Part shown: positions 43,338 to 51,592 of the stretch, one piece after another | How positions within the stretch are numbered: the first letter of the stretch is position 1 | Layout: every line of letters begins with the position of its first letter | DNA from: Caryophanales bacterium | GTDB taxonomy: Bacteria; Bacillota; Bacilli; Bacillales; Bacillaceae_J | NCBI GenBank assembly: GCA_012840465.1 | Contig: DULJ01000089.1 | Coordinates: forward strand, 58,490 to 122,489 | Reading direction: 5' to 3' | DNA: 64,000 nt | Notes under the pieces: generated by a model | Database searches by the model: none | What the model was told of the DNA's origin: nothing | Seen by the model: only the letters and a program-made list of their open reading frames with translations | Position numbers and translations under genes: made by a program

Positions 43338-43430
43338 TACCCGGTAGATAGTATCAACAAAAGGAAAAGTTCTTTTATAAGTGGATGGCTGTTTCAAAAT
43401 TATCATGCATTTAAAACAGCCTTAGAATAA

Positions 43431-44288
43431 TTATTGTAATAAAGTTTGAACTTTACGTATTACTTCCTCAACCTTTTTCGCATTATTGGCATACATTTGT
43501 TTTGCCTCTTCATTTTCCGTGGCAAGTGCAAATAATTCCAAATCCGCTTGGCACTTTTTTATTGAAGATAATAATAAAGGCATTTCTGTAGGCTTAGGAA
43601 CTTGTATCTTATCATCAAATAAATCCACCGTTAATTGACCGAATGAATCCACTTGACCTAAAAACACATTTTCGATTGCGACCCCTTGCTTATCAAGTTC
43701 GGTCTTTAACCAGGCAGGGTTTAATCCGAGTGTAGCTAGTGGTTCATTCAGAATTTCCCCATCCATAATGATGGTTTGCGGTTCTTTTTCATCAGGTATT
43801 TTTACATTCAAATCCTTAAGTGTTAACGGTTGACGATCTCGTTTTAATAACACATTTAATTCACCTGTTGTTTCGAGTACAGCAAATTCTACATCTGCAA
43901 ATTTGAAAGCATTTTTTGTTCTTAATTGTGTAAGAAGCGAATCGGTAGTAAATTGTTCCTTTTTTAAGTTATCCTCCATCACCTTTCCATCTTTTATTAA
44001 AACAGTTCCCTTTCCGTCAATAAAATTGCGGACAACTTTGCTTTTAAGGGCCAGAATGTCTAGTAGAAATGTAATTCCCACCCAAACAACGACTGCTAAA
44101 ACACCATAAATATAGTTGACATCCAAGCGCAGGACTGAAATGGCTGCCAGTCCACCAAGGGTAATGCGCGAAATATAGTCAAAATATGAAAGCGACGCGA
44201 TCTGCTTTTTCATAGACATTTTTGCTACAAAAAATAACAAAATGAGCATTCCTAATGCCCGAAGTATAACTTCAATCCAATTTGCCAT
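43431..44288 (-). CDS. DUF421 (YetF) membrane protein fused to a C-terminal DUF1657-like domain
   Basis: A 285-residue protein. Three membrane helices in the first 80 residues are followed by the two DUF421 soluble halves (LIKDGKVMEDNLKKEQFTTD). The last 50 residues (SIKKCQADLELFALATENEE, then AKQMYANNAKKVEEVI) closely resemble the DUF1657 proteins encoded nearby, so the domain has been fused. It is the last gene of the spoVA operon. YetF-type proteins occur in spore inner membranes and in spoVA2mob operons; the exact role is unknown. Confidence 0.85.
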   Translation of the reverse strand: MANWIEVILRALGMLILLFFVAKMSMKKQIASLSYFDYISRITLGGLAAISVLRLDVNYIYGVLAVVVWVGITFLLDILALKSKVVRNFIDGKGTVLIKDGKVMEDNLKKEQFTTDSLLTQLRTKNAFKFADVEFAVLETTGELNVLLKRDRQPLTLKDLNVKIPDEKEPQTIIMDGEILNEPLATLGLNPAWLKTELDKQGVAIENVFLGQVDSFGQLTVDLFDDKIQVPKPTEMPLLLSSIKKCQADLELFALATENEEAKQMYANNAKKVEEVIRKVQTLLQ

Positions 44289-44304
44289 AACACTATACTC
44301 CTTT

Positions 44305-44511
44305 TTAAAGTCCTTTATACTGCGGTTCCTCTATTTCCATCAGCTCCACCCGTTTACCTAAGTCAATAATAACTTCATTTAAAGTATCCCTCGCCTCGTT
44401 TAAAATTTTGCAGGCTTCATCTTCCTGAATTCGTGTTGATAAATTTAGCAACCCTTGTTCAATACCCTGCAAGGTAAACTGACACTGTTTCACCTGTGAA
44501 GCAACCGTCAT
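44305..44511 (-). CDS. DUF1657 protein (second copy)
   Basis: A 68-residue soluble helical protein starting MTVASQVKQCQFTLQGIEQG, similar throughout to the first gene of the operon (46945-47148) and to the DUF421 protein's tail. DUF1657 proteins are small spore-associated proteins of unknown function. Confidence 0.85.
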   Translation of the reverse strand: MTVASQVKQCQFTLQGIEQGLLNLSTRIQEDEACKILNEARDTLNEVIIDLGKRVELMEIEEPQYKGL

Positions 44512-44529
44512 ATTAATCCAACTCCTTCC

Positions 44530-44883
44530 TTAGCCTTTAGGCTTAAACAATACTGCCCCGATAAATCCGAAGATAATAGCGGCTGATATACCGGAACTGG
44601 TCACCTCAAACATCCCGGTGATGACCCCGATAAGCCCATGTATTTCAGCCTCGGCCATCGCCCCGTGAACTAATGAGTTTCCGAAGCTTGTAATGGGCAC
44701 CGTTGCACCTGCCCCCGCGAATTCAATCAGCGGATCATAAAGACCGAATCCCCCCAGAACTGCACCTATACAAACTAAAATACTTAAAGTATGGGCTGGA
44801 GTAAGCTTACATACATCAAACATAATTTGGCCAATAACACAAACCGCTCCGCCCACGACAAAGGCCCAAAAATAAATGACCAT
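44530..44883 (-). CDS. spoVAE: SpoVAE (SpoVAEb) stage V sporulation membrane protein
   Basis: A 117-residue protein with about four membrane helices and the SpoVAC/E motif [27 protein letters not shown]. SpoVA proteins form the channel that takes up calcium-dipicolinate in the forming spore and releases it in germination. Its ATG directly follows the spoVAD stop codon. Confidence 0.93.
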   Translation of the reverse strand: MVIYFWAFVVGGAVCVIGQIMFDVCKLTPAHTLSILVCIGAVLGGFGLYDPLIEFAGAGATVPITSFGNSLVHGAMAEAEIHGLIGVITGMFEVTSSGISAAIIFGFIGAVLFKPKG

Positions 44884-45909
44884 CTATAACCCACCTCCAG
44901 CGCCTACTTCAGTTTCAATAGAAACAGCGTGTGCAATACAAGGGATTGTTTCTTTCTGTTGAAATGTTAGTGGGGATAATAAGGCTCCTGTTGCCACAAC
45001 TAATATTCTTTTTAAATTTCCCTTTTTCATTTCATTAAGTAAATGTCCATACGTTACAACAGCGGAACAACCTGCACCACTTGCACCGGATAATACAGGC
45101 TGACCCTCCCGGTAAATCAAAATTCCGCAATCTTTATAGGTCTCATTCGTTACTCCAATCGCATGCTTATTCAATAGACCTAGGGTAATTTCATGTCCGA
45201 TACGCCCTAAATCACCTGTGACAATTAAATCATAGTAGGATGCCGGGACATTCCTTTCTTTAAGATGGGCCTCAATCGTATCGATGGCTGCCGGAGCCAT
45301 TGCCCCACCCATATTAAATGGATCTGATAACCCCATATCTACGACTTTGCCAATCGTCGCAGATGTTACAAACGGTCCATCCCCTTCCCTAGCAATAACG
45401 GCTGTACCCGCTCCAGTTACAGTCCACTGGGCAGTCGGTGGCTTCTGTCCACCGTATTCAGTTGGATAGCGAAATTGTTTTTCAACAGCCGTATTATGAC
45501 TAACAGCGCCGGTTAATACGTATTTAGCGCCCTTGGCGTTCACAATAAACGCGGACAACGCCAACCCTTCCATCGAAGTTGAACAGGCTCCAAATAAACC
45601 AAAATAAGGGGCACCCAACGTCCTTGCTGAAAAACTACTAGAAGTAATTTGATTACTTAAATCACCACAGAAAAAGAATTGAATATCCTCTTTTTGCAAT
45701 CCCGCTTTTTTTATCGAAGCTTGACATGATTCCTCCAAAAAAATCTTTTCCGCTTTTTCATAAGAATCCTGCCCAAGCCATAAGTCATCGTGGATAATAT
45801 CGAAGTCGTCAGCTAATCTGCCCTTCCCTTCAAACGGACCAACCACGGTGGCTGAAGATTTTATGACCGGCTTATTTTCGAAAATCCATGTACGGTGCCC
45901 AACTAACAT
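44884..45909 (-). CDS. spoVAD: SpoVAD dipicolinic-acid-binding protein
   Basis: A 341-residue thiolase-fold protein of the spore inner membrane (VGHRTWIFENKPVIKSSATVVG; FGACSTSMEGLALSAF; SGASGAGCSAVVTYGHLL). SpoVAD binds Ca-DPA for the SpoVA channel. GAGGTGG precedes the ATG. It sits between spoVAC and spoVAE in the usual order. Confidence 0.94.
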   Translation of the reverse strand: MLVGHRTWIFENKPVIKSSATVVGPFEGKGRLADDFDIIHDDLWLGQDSYEKAEKIFLEESCQASIKKAGLQKEDIQFFFCGDLSNQITSSSFSARTLGAPYFGLFGACSTSMEGLALSAFIVNAKGAKYVLTGAVSHNTAVEKQFRYPTEYGGQKPPTAQWTVTGAGTAVIAREGDGPFVTSATIGKVVDMGLSDPFNMGGAMAPAAIDTIEAHLKERNVPASYYDLIVTGDLGRIGHEITLGLLNKHAIGVTNETYKDCGILIYREGQPVLSGASGAGCSAVVTYGHLLNEMKKGNLKRILVVATGALLSPLTFQQKETIPCIAHAVSIETEVGAGGGL

Positions 45910-45921
45910 TTTATAACCACC

Positions 45922-46389
45922 TCACATCATTATGATCGTTTTAATTAATGCGATGACAAAAGCGGAAAAAACACCAAACATAATGACAGAACCAGCCAGT
46001 TTAAACATATTACTGCCTGTCCCTAAAACTAATCCTTCTGTCCTGTGTTCAATCGCCGCGGAAATAACTGCATTTCCAAAACCGGTAACCGGAACCGCAG
46101 TCCCTGCGCCGGCAAATTGTGCAAAGCGATCATAGATACCAAAGCCAGTCAATAGCATCGTAATAAAAATCAAAACAGCAACCGTAGGGTTTCCAACCGT
46201 TTGTTCAGTGAAATTAAAATAGGTCATGAAGAATGTTTGAATCGTTTGACCAATAAGACAAATAAAACCACCAACTAAAAATGCTCTAAAACAATTTTTA
46301 ACAACAGGGCGTTTCATTTCCCGCTCTTTGGCATATTGTTGATACTCTTGCATTGTTGGAGTAAGATTTTTCTTTTTCTTATTTGGCAT
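45922..46389 (-). CDS. spoVAC: SpoVAC mechanosensitive channel protein
   Basis: A 155-residue protein with a basic N-terminus and four or so membrane helices, including the family motif GFGIYDRFAQFAGAGTAVPV. In B. subtilis SpoVAC acts as a mechanosensitive channel for Ca-DPA. It lies 17 bp after the YhcN-like gene. Confidence 0.93.
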   Translation of the reverse strand: MPNKKKKNLTPTMQEYQQYAKEREMKRPVVKNCFRAFLVGGFICLIGQTIQTFFMTYFNFTEQTVGNPTVAVLIFITMLLTGFGIYDRFAQFAGAGTAVPVTGFGNAVISAAIEHRTEGLVLGTGSNMFKLAGSVIMFGVFSAFVIALIKTIIMM

Positions 46390-46406
46390 TAAAGTACATC
46401 CCCCTG

Positions 46407-46871
46407 TTATGTTTGTTCTTTCATTAATTTACTAATTTGTTTTAATTCCTTATCAAGCTTCTTTTCCGAGATGTTATCGTTGATTACTTTTTGCTCAAGT
46501 TTTTCTAATTCGATAAAAATTTTATGATCTGTCGTTACTTCAACATTTTTTATTTTTATTTCTTTTTCCAACGTTTTTTTCATTTCATTTGTTAATGATT
46601 TAAATTTAAAAGTATTCCAATGATCTAACTCTACAGCAGCTATGAGAAGGTCCTTTGACTGAACGGAACGAACTAGCTTTACTTGATCTTTCCTCAATAA
46701 AATATTTTTCGCTTTATTTGCATCATCTTGATCAATTGTCTGTTGACTTCCTGTGGTGCTCATTTTAACCGGCCTTATCCCCTTAGTTATTGTTTCCGGT
46801 TCAGTCTGGCTGCATCCTGTTAATAAAAAATATAAAAAAGAAATAATAAATAAAAATGGCGCTTTTTTCAT
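46407..46871 (-). CDS. YhcN/YlaJ family sporulation lipoprotein
   Basis: A 154-residue lipoprotein. The signal peptide ends LLTGC (Cys20), followed by a YhcN/YlaJ-type domain (AKNILLRKDQVKLVRSVQSK, DLLIAAVELDHW). Such proteins sit in the spore inner membrane. I chose the ATG at 46869-46871, with AAAGGATG upstream, over several in-frame Met codons further upstream that have no site. Confidence 0.85.
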   Translation of the reverse strand: MKKAPFLFIISFLYFLLTGCSQTEPETITKGIRPVKMSTTGSQQTIDQDDANKAKNILLRKDQVKLVRSVQSKDLLIAAVELDHWNTFKFKSLTNEMKKTLEKEIKIKNVEVTTDHKIFIELEKLEQKVINDNISEKKLDKELKQISKLMKEQT

Positions 46872-46944
46872 GTAAATCATCCTTTTGTATGACATGAAAG
46901 AGGCTGTGTTAGCAGCCTCTTGAGTAAATTTCCAAAAAGCTGCG

Positions 46945-47148
46945 TTAGCTGTTATATTGCGGTTCTTCGCTTTGAATTTCTTGTACACGTGCATTTAACG
47001 TGTCAATAATTTGCTGGGTTTGCTGGGCCGCATTTTGATACATTTGTTTTGCAGTTTTATTCTCAGTTTGAAGCGCAAATGTTTCAAAGTTCGCTTGTGC
47101 ACCTTTTAATCCCGCTAAAGTTTGTTTTACCTGTGTAGCTACAGTCAT
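46945..47148 (-). CDS. DUF1657 protein (first gene of the spoVA operon)
   Basis: A 67-residue helical protein (MTVATQVKQTLAGLKGAQAN...), a paralogue of the protein at 44305-44511. TAGGAGG precedes the ATG and a sigma-G-type promoter lies upstream. Function unknown; the family appears mainly in spore formers. Confidence 0.87.
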   Translation of the reverse strand: MTVATQVKQTLAGLKGAQANFETFALQTENKTAKQMYQNAAQQTQQIIDTLNARVQEIQSEEPQYNS

Positions 47149-47190
47149 ATTTCGACCTCCTAAAATAAGTTTTTTAAAATTTTACAGTTG

Positions 47191-47220
47191 TAGTATCAGT
47201 TAAAACTGACATGTTATTCA
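47191..47220 (-). promoter_or_regulatory. Sigma-G-like promoter of the spoVA operon
   Basis: On the minus strand TGAATA (47215-47220) is followed after 17 bp by GATACTA (47191-47197). This matches the forespore sigma-G pattern TGAATA / CATACTA except for the first -10 base. The start would be about 35 bases before the DUF1657 ATG. Confidence 0.65.
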
Positions 47221-47249
47221 AAGTTGCCATTAGGAATTCACTTCCAATA

Positions 47250-47333
47250 GGAAAAACGGAAGCACCCGATAAGCGACATATAAACAGGAGCACATCGATG
47301 TTTACTAGTCGCTGGGTGCTGGAGCTAGACAAC
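47250..47333. repeat. Family B dispersed repeat, copy 4
   Basis: AGGAAAAACGGAAGCACCCG at one end and GTCGCTGGGTGCTGGAGCTA at the other, with TGTTTACTAGTCGC between. It lies just upstream of the sigma-G-like promoter, between the spoVA operon and the amidohydrolase terminator. Confidence 0.75.
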
Positions 47334-47370
47334 GCAAAAAATAACCCCCATTAATCAACGGGAGTTACAT
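47333..47370 (-). terminator. Terminator downstream of the amidohydrolase gene
   Basis: On the minus strand AACTCCC pairs with GGGGGTT around a GTTGATTAAT loop, followed by ATTTTTT. The stop codon of a possible small gene lies in the loop. Confidence 0.7.
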
Positions 47371-47473
47371 TCGGAACAATCTGGATTCGTACAAAAAATG
47401 ATATGCCAAGACCACCTAACAGCATGATTCCAAAAACGAAAAAAGACAAAATAAATTGTTCAGCCTTGATAAT
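47351..47473 (-). CDS. Possible small single-helix membrane protein with non-standard start
   Basis: An open frame of 40 codons just after the amidohydrolase stop reads IIKAEQFILSFFVFGIMLLG and on to a TAA in the terminator loop. The hydrophobic helix looks real and a GGGGGA site precedes it, but no ATG, GTG or TTG stands at the right distance, so it would need an ATT start or a start nine codons in (TTG). Treat as tentative. Confidence 0.3.
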   Translation of the reverse strand: MIKAEQFILSFFVFGIMLLGGLGISFFVRIQIVPNVTPVD

Positions 47474-47482
47474 TCCCCCATT

Positions 47483-48484
47483 TCATATTCCTAAAAATGC
47501 TTGTGCATTTAAACCTAACATTGCGTTTATTTCATCACTAGTTAATCCGTTCGTTTCCGAAATGCTCTTTCCCGGTGGCGTTTCTTGAACAGGGAATGGA
47601 TAATCAGTCCCCATCATTAAACGTTCGTATCCTGCTAGTTGAATTAAATATTTAATATTTTCCGGTTCATATACTAATGCATCATAAAATAGCTTCTTCG
47701 CATAATAGCTTGGCGGATGTGGGATCTTTTGCTGACTTGGCCAAATTTCCCAGCCTTTATCCATTCTTGGAAGAATAAATGGGAGTGCCCCGCCACCATG
47801 TGCCAAACAAATCTTTAAATCCGGAAACTTTTCAAGAATTCCTCCTGATAAAAGGTTGCCGACAGATAAAGCTAATTCGATCGGCATACCAACCGTGTAG
47901 GTCATGCCATATTTTGCATGTCTTTCTTTGCCAACCATGTCATATGGGTGGATAAACAAGGGCACCTTCCACTGCTCCGCCATTTCAAAAAACGGTTGGT
48001 AATTCGGATCATCAAGATCGAGGCCATTTACATTTGATCCAATCATAATTCCATTTAGCCCTAATTGATGAACACAATAATCCATTTCAAGAAGTGCCAA
48101 TTCGACATCCTGTAGTGGAACAGTTCCTAAAGCCATAAAACGGGTTGGATATTTTTTTACTACATCTGCTAAATATTCATTTTGAACCCTAGCGAGCTTG
48201 GCGGCACCTTCATTAGAGGCCCAGTAGCATAAAGTGATCGGAATTGGAGACAAAACCTCCATATTGATGCCATCCCGAATCATTCTTTCTATTCTTTTTT
48301 CAGGGTCCCATGCTTCCCTATCAATCTTTCTGAAAATATGGCCATTGACCATGATATGGGCTGTTTCCTCATCAATAGCTTCTAAATATGGCCAACGCCC
48401 ACCCCCATATAATTTACTAAAGTCCGGAAAATCTTTTTGAATAATATGGGTGTGGATATCAATTCTTGCAACTTTACTTGACAT
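47483..48484 (-). CDS. Amidohydrolase of the ACMSD family
   Basis: A 333-residue amidohydrolase-2 TIM barrel with zinc ligands in DIHTH (near residue 10), FIHPYD, AHGGG and the final Asp in GTDYPF. Relatives decarboxylate 2-amino-3-carboxymuconate semialdehyde or carboxy-phenols such as gamma-resorcylate. It is 30 bp from an extradiol dioxygenase gene, so a shared aromatic route is likely; the exact substrate cannot be read. Confidence 0.83.
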   Translation of the reverse strand: MSSKVARIDIHTHIIQKDFPDFSKLYGGGRWPYLEAIDEETAHIMVNGHIFRKIDREAWDPEKRIERMIRDGINMEVLSPIPITLCYWASNEGAAKLARVQNEYLADVVKKYPTRFMALGTVPLQDVELALLEMDYCVHQLGLNGIMIGSNVNGLDLDDPNYQPFFEMAEQWKVPLFIHPYDMVGKERHAKYGMTYTVGMPIELALSVGNLLSGGILEKFPDLKICLAHGGGALPFILPRMDKGWEIWPSQQKIPHPPSYYAKKLFYDALVYEPENIKYLIQLAGYERLMMGTDYPFPVQETPPGKSISETNGLTSDEINAMLGLNAQAFLGI

Positions 48485-48514
48485 GAAACCTAGCTCCTTT
48501 TCCGCTGAATAATG

Positions 48515-49432
48515 TTATTTTCCTTTTTCGATTTCACCAACTGCACCAAAACGAGGGTCAGGTGTTCCTCCCCAGAGATCCAATGTTTCTAAATTTGGTG
48601 CCAATAGTCTTGGTTCTCTTGGGCTTTCTTCAGGGAACTCTTCCATCCCATTACTAAACTCCATTGTCAATCCATCTGGATCTAAGAAATACAAAAAGAT
48701 ACTGCCCGATGGCTTATGACGACCTGGACCAAATACGATTGGAATCTCATTATCTATTAGTCTATTTCTGCCGATTCCGATGCTATCAAAATCTTCGATC
48801 ATAAAGGCAATATGATTCAACTTTGTTTCTGTTCCCCGCACCATTGCAAATGTATGGTGAAGCGGATTTGGAAACGCTCTCATCCAAGACCAGCCGATTC
48901 TATCACCTGAAAAGTCAGATATTTTGAAATTCAATACATCCATGAAGAATTGAAGTGCACCATCAAATTTATCATCTTCTACATCAACAACGGCGTGTCC
49001 TAGTTGTGTGATTTTTGAAGGCTTAACACCTTTTACTTTCGGAATGTATGGTTCGTTTAGTTGCTTGATTTCGTTATATAACTCAAAAGTTACACCGGTA
49101 TTAGGCTCAAAAAACCGAATCGTTTTTCCCTGGTATAAGGAGTCTGATTCCGCTTTGGCAAGCTCTGTTGCAGTAACCCCTGCTTTTTTTAGTTTCTCTA
49201 CGGCAACTGTAAGTTGATTCTCATCCTCTACTTCAAAAGCAACTCGCTTTAAACCAGGTCGGTCAGATGGATAAAGAACAAAGTTATGGTGGTCCGAACT
49301 ACATCTTAAAAATGCGATATCCTCCTTCATTTCGACAAGCTCTAAACCTACTATATCCCGGTAAAATTCTACCGACTTTTCGATGTTAGAAACATTTAGC
49401 GCTACATAACCTAACTTTTTATATCGAATCAT
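48515..49432 (-). CDS. Extradiol ring-cleavage dioxygenase (VOC family)
   Basis: A 305-residue two-domain VOC protein. The C-terminal half holds the iron ligands expected for type I extradiol dioxygenases: His in LGHAVVD, His in LNHIAF and Glu in TMEFSNG. It should cleave a catechol-like ring next to its hydroxyls. It is co-oriented with the ACMSD-like gene and divergent from a LysR gene, which suggests a small induced catabolic operon. TTCC-type spacing before the ATG gives a good GGAAG site. Confidence 0.85.
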   Translation of the reverse strand: MIRYKKLGYVALNVSNIEKSVEFYRDIVGLELVEMKEDIAFLRCSSDHHNFVLYPSDRPGLKRVAFEVEDENQLTVAVEKLKKAGVTATELAKAESDSLYQGKTIRFFEPNTGVTFELYNEIKQLNEPYIPKVKGVKPSKITQLGHAVVDVEDDKFDGALQFFMDVLNFKISDFSGDRIGWSWMRAFPNPLHHTFAMVRGTETKLNHIAFMIEDFDSIGIGRNRLIDNEIPIVFGPGRHKPSGSIFLYFLDPDGLTMEFSNGMEEFPEESPREPRLLAPNLETLDLWGGTPDPRFGAVGEIEKGK

Positions 49433-49588
49433 GCATATACTTCCTTTCCTAGAATTTTCATATTTACAGTTTTTATATTAAAATGTATTCAATTTATCGT
49501 CCAATTGAAAATTTTTTTAATTTTCTATCTTTATTTAAATAAAAATTTTATAATAAACTTATAATCTTACATTTTAGGAGCGGGTTCT

Positions 49589-50467
49589 ATGGATTTCGAC
49601 CAACTTATTACATTCCAAGCTGTTTATCATACACTTAATTTTTCAAGGGTTGCAGAACAATTAAATGTTACCCAGCCCACCGTTACAGCAAGAATTCAAG
49701 TACTTGAATCGGAGTTAAACGTCAAATTATTCAACAGAATCGGAAAACGCCTACGGATTTCAGAAGAAGGAAAAACCTTCTATCCCTATACAAAAAAGAT
49801 TTTGGATCAATTAAATGAAGCGAAAAAGGCCCTATACGCACTTAAACAATCCACGATTAAAGTTGCCTTTGCACCAGGGTTTTCGCCAAATTACATTTTC
49901 GACACGATCCATACCTTACAAATGTCGAATCATTTAGCTACTTTAGTATTAGAGGGAGCGGATACAACCGAAGTATTAGAGAAAGTGACCACTGGTGAAG
50001 TTGACTTATCTTTTACAAGAAATGCCAACCCTACCGCGGATCTTATGGTAGAAGAAATCATTGACGACAAACTCATATTTATTGTTGGCAAAAATCATAA
50101 ATTGACGCAAAAAGAGGTCATTGTAAAAGATGATTTACATCAAGAGTCGATGATTTGCTATCGCCGCCATACTCATCTTTGGCAACTGATCGAAGAAAAA
50201 CTCGGCGGAATAGAAAATTTAAGAAAGGTTGAGGTTGGGACATTTGAAATGATAAAATCTTTTGTCAAAAATGGCTGGGGATTTAGTATAATACCAGAAC
50301 TATTTATTAAAGACCAAGATTATTCAAACGAGCTTTGCATTAAACCATTCGAAGAGATTGAACACATTCCAAATAAAGTAACAGCCATCTATAAAGCAGA
50401 TACTGAAAATAAAGAAGCGATTCATTTATTCATAGAATTCTTTAAAAACTCGTTAAATAATAGTTAG
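49589..50467 (+). CDS. LysR family regulator, divergent from the dioxygenase
   Basis: A 292-residue LysR protein with HTH (FQAVYHTLNFSRVAEQLNVT...LFNRIGKRLRISEEG) and an effector domain. A TAGGAGCGGG site precedes the ATG. The 156-bp AT-rich gap to the dioxygenase gene is the likely target; the effector is probably the aromatic substrate or an intermediate (inference). Confidence 0.9.
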   Translation: MDFDQLITFQAVYHTLNFSRVAEQLNVTQPTVTARIQVLESELNVKLFNRIGKRLRISEEGKTFYPYTKKILDQLNEAKKALYALKQSTIKVAFAPGFSPNYIFDTIHTLQMSNHLATLVLEGADTTEVLEKVTTGEVDLSFTRNANPTADLMVEEIIDDKLIFIVGKNHKLTQKEVIVKDDLHQESMICYRRHTHLWQLIEEKLGGIENLRKVEVGTFEMIKSFVKNGWGFSIIPELFIKDQDYSNELCIKPFEEIEHIPNKVTAIYKADTENKEAIHLFIEFFKNSLNNS

Positions 50468-50555
50468 TTCAAAAAAACTAGCCCCTAAAGTATTGTATTT
50501 TTTTACAAAAAGTGTGAAACGATAGTAAAAAGGTTTATAAAAGGGGTCATTTATA

Positions 50556-51119
50556 TTGAACTTACATAGAAAACTTACTGTTATTCCTTTTCAGGAAAGA
50601 GCCTTTGTCGAAGGTACACTAGAGCAAATCGGGGATGAATGGATCTTTATCGATGAAAGTAATGAAGAAGCTTTTGAACTTGGTGAATTATCGGTGGAAC
50701 TAGAGGTATTCTTAAGAGGAACCTGGGCGAAAGGGATTTTAATTGATAATACTCTTCTTTATATTGAAAACGATCTTCATTATTTTAAAGATGGTGACCG
50801 AATTCGATATATAAAAAAACTAACCCATTCCTTTAAAAAGCTGATTGAAGAACTTTCAGAAGAATCATACATGAGTTTTGTAAAAACTTTAAACTCGCTT
50901 TCGTACTCGTTGTATGATTGTGTTTTCTGCAATAACTTCCTCGATTTATTGCAAATGAGGCAAGTTAAAGAAGGAATGAATGTAATCATCTTTGATAATG
51001 AAGAACAAATTTGTGTTGTTCAACATTACTTTTCCCGCCATTGCGACAATAAAATCGAGGATCGGTTTGAGTTCGCATTAAGCGATGGCAAACGAATCAT
51101 CGCTTCCTATCTTGCATAA
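50556..51119 (+). CDS. Hypothetical protein, possibly DUF2777-like
   Basis: A 187-residue soluble protein (MNLHRKLTVIPFQERAFVEG...). The first 90 residues look beta-rich, followed by a helical middle and a CVFCNN segment near residue 121. It may belong to the DUF2777 family of bacilli, but I am not sure. TTG start with AAAGGGG upstream. It converges on the yisL gene across a shared terminator. Confidence 0.6.
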   Translation: MNLHRKLTVIPFQERAFVEGTLEQIGDEWIFIDESNEEAFELGELSVELEVFLRGTWAKGILIDNTLLYIENDLHYFKDGDRIRYIKKLTHSFKKLIEELSEESYMSFVKTLNSLSYSLYDCVFCNNFLDLLQMRQVKEGMNVIIFDNEEQICVVQHYFSRHCDNKIEDRFEFALSDGKRIIASYLA

Positions 51120-51150
51120 AAAAAGCTGCCGGATTGGCAGCTTTCTTTTA
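51119..51150. terminator. Convergent terminator between the hypothetical gene and yisL
   Basis: AAAGCTGCC pairs with GGCAGCTTT over a GGATT loop (51122-51143) with A- and T-runs on both sides. Confidence 0.88.
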
Positions 51151-51504
51151 TAAAACGACATAACCTAAAAATAACGCAATTAATAATGAAACAACAAATT
51201 GAATCCAATATAGTTCGGTTGATTTTCCTTTTGCTTGTTTCATTAAAAGCATCTCCATGGAAACAATCACCCAAAGACCTGCTAAAGCTTTCCAAAGCAC
51301 TGCAGATGCTAGTATACCTGAACCTAGAGCGGAAGCATAAAGTCCAAATAAATGTCCACCCGTAGCTAAAATCAGTATATAAAATAGACGTAAAATCATC
51401 TTTGTAATTTTAGCTGGTTTTTGTTTCCCTTTTTTTTGCATAGAATAACTTACAAACAATAAAATTATCGCTATAAACCAAGTTGTGACGTGTGCATGAA
51501 TCAA
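51148..51504 (-). CDS. yisL: YisL family (DUF1516) membrane protein
   Basis: A 118-residue protein with four membrane helices (starts MIHAHVTTWFIAIILLFVSY; later LRLFYILILATGGHLFGLYA). The length equals B. subtilis YisL as I recall it. TTG at 51502-51504 has GGAGGGG seven bases upstream. Upstream in-frame Met codons lack a site. Function unknown. Confidence 0.82.
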   Translation of the reverse strand: MIHAHVTTWFIAIILLFVSYSMQKKGKQKPAKITKMILRLFYILILATGGHLFGLYASALGSGILASAVLWKALAGLWVIVSMEMLLMKQAKGKSTELYWIQFVVSLLIALFLGYVVL

Positions 51505-51592
51505 TCTATTTCCCCTCCATATTTTTTCTATGTAACTTACAATCAAATTCCATTATACACGTAGTAGGTCCAAACTCAAAAAATATGGTCCG

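Noticed and set aside
43387..43421. GGCTGTTT/AAACAGCC hairpin between the GGDEF-EAL and DUF421 genes as a terminator.
   Set aside because: There is no T-run on either strand. It may still act with other elements, but I cannot support it as a terminator.
50512..50530. GTGTGAAACGATAG before the hypothetical gene at 50556 as an Fnr box.
   Set aside because: Only one half-site matches; the other half lacks TCACA.
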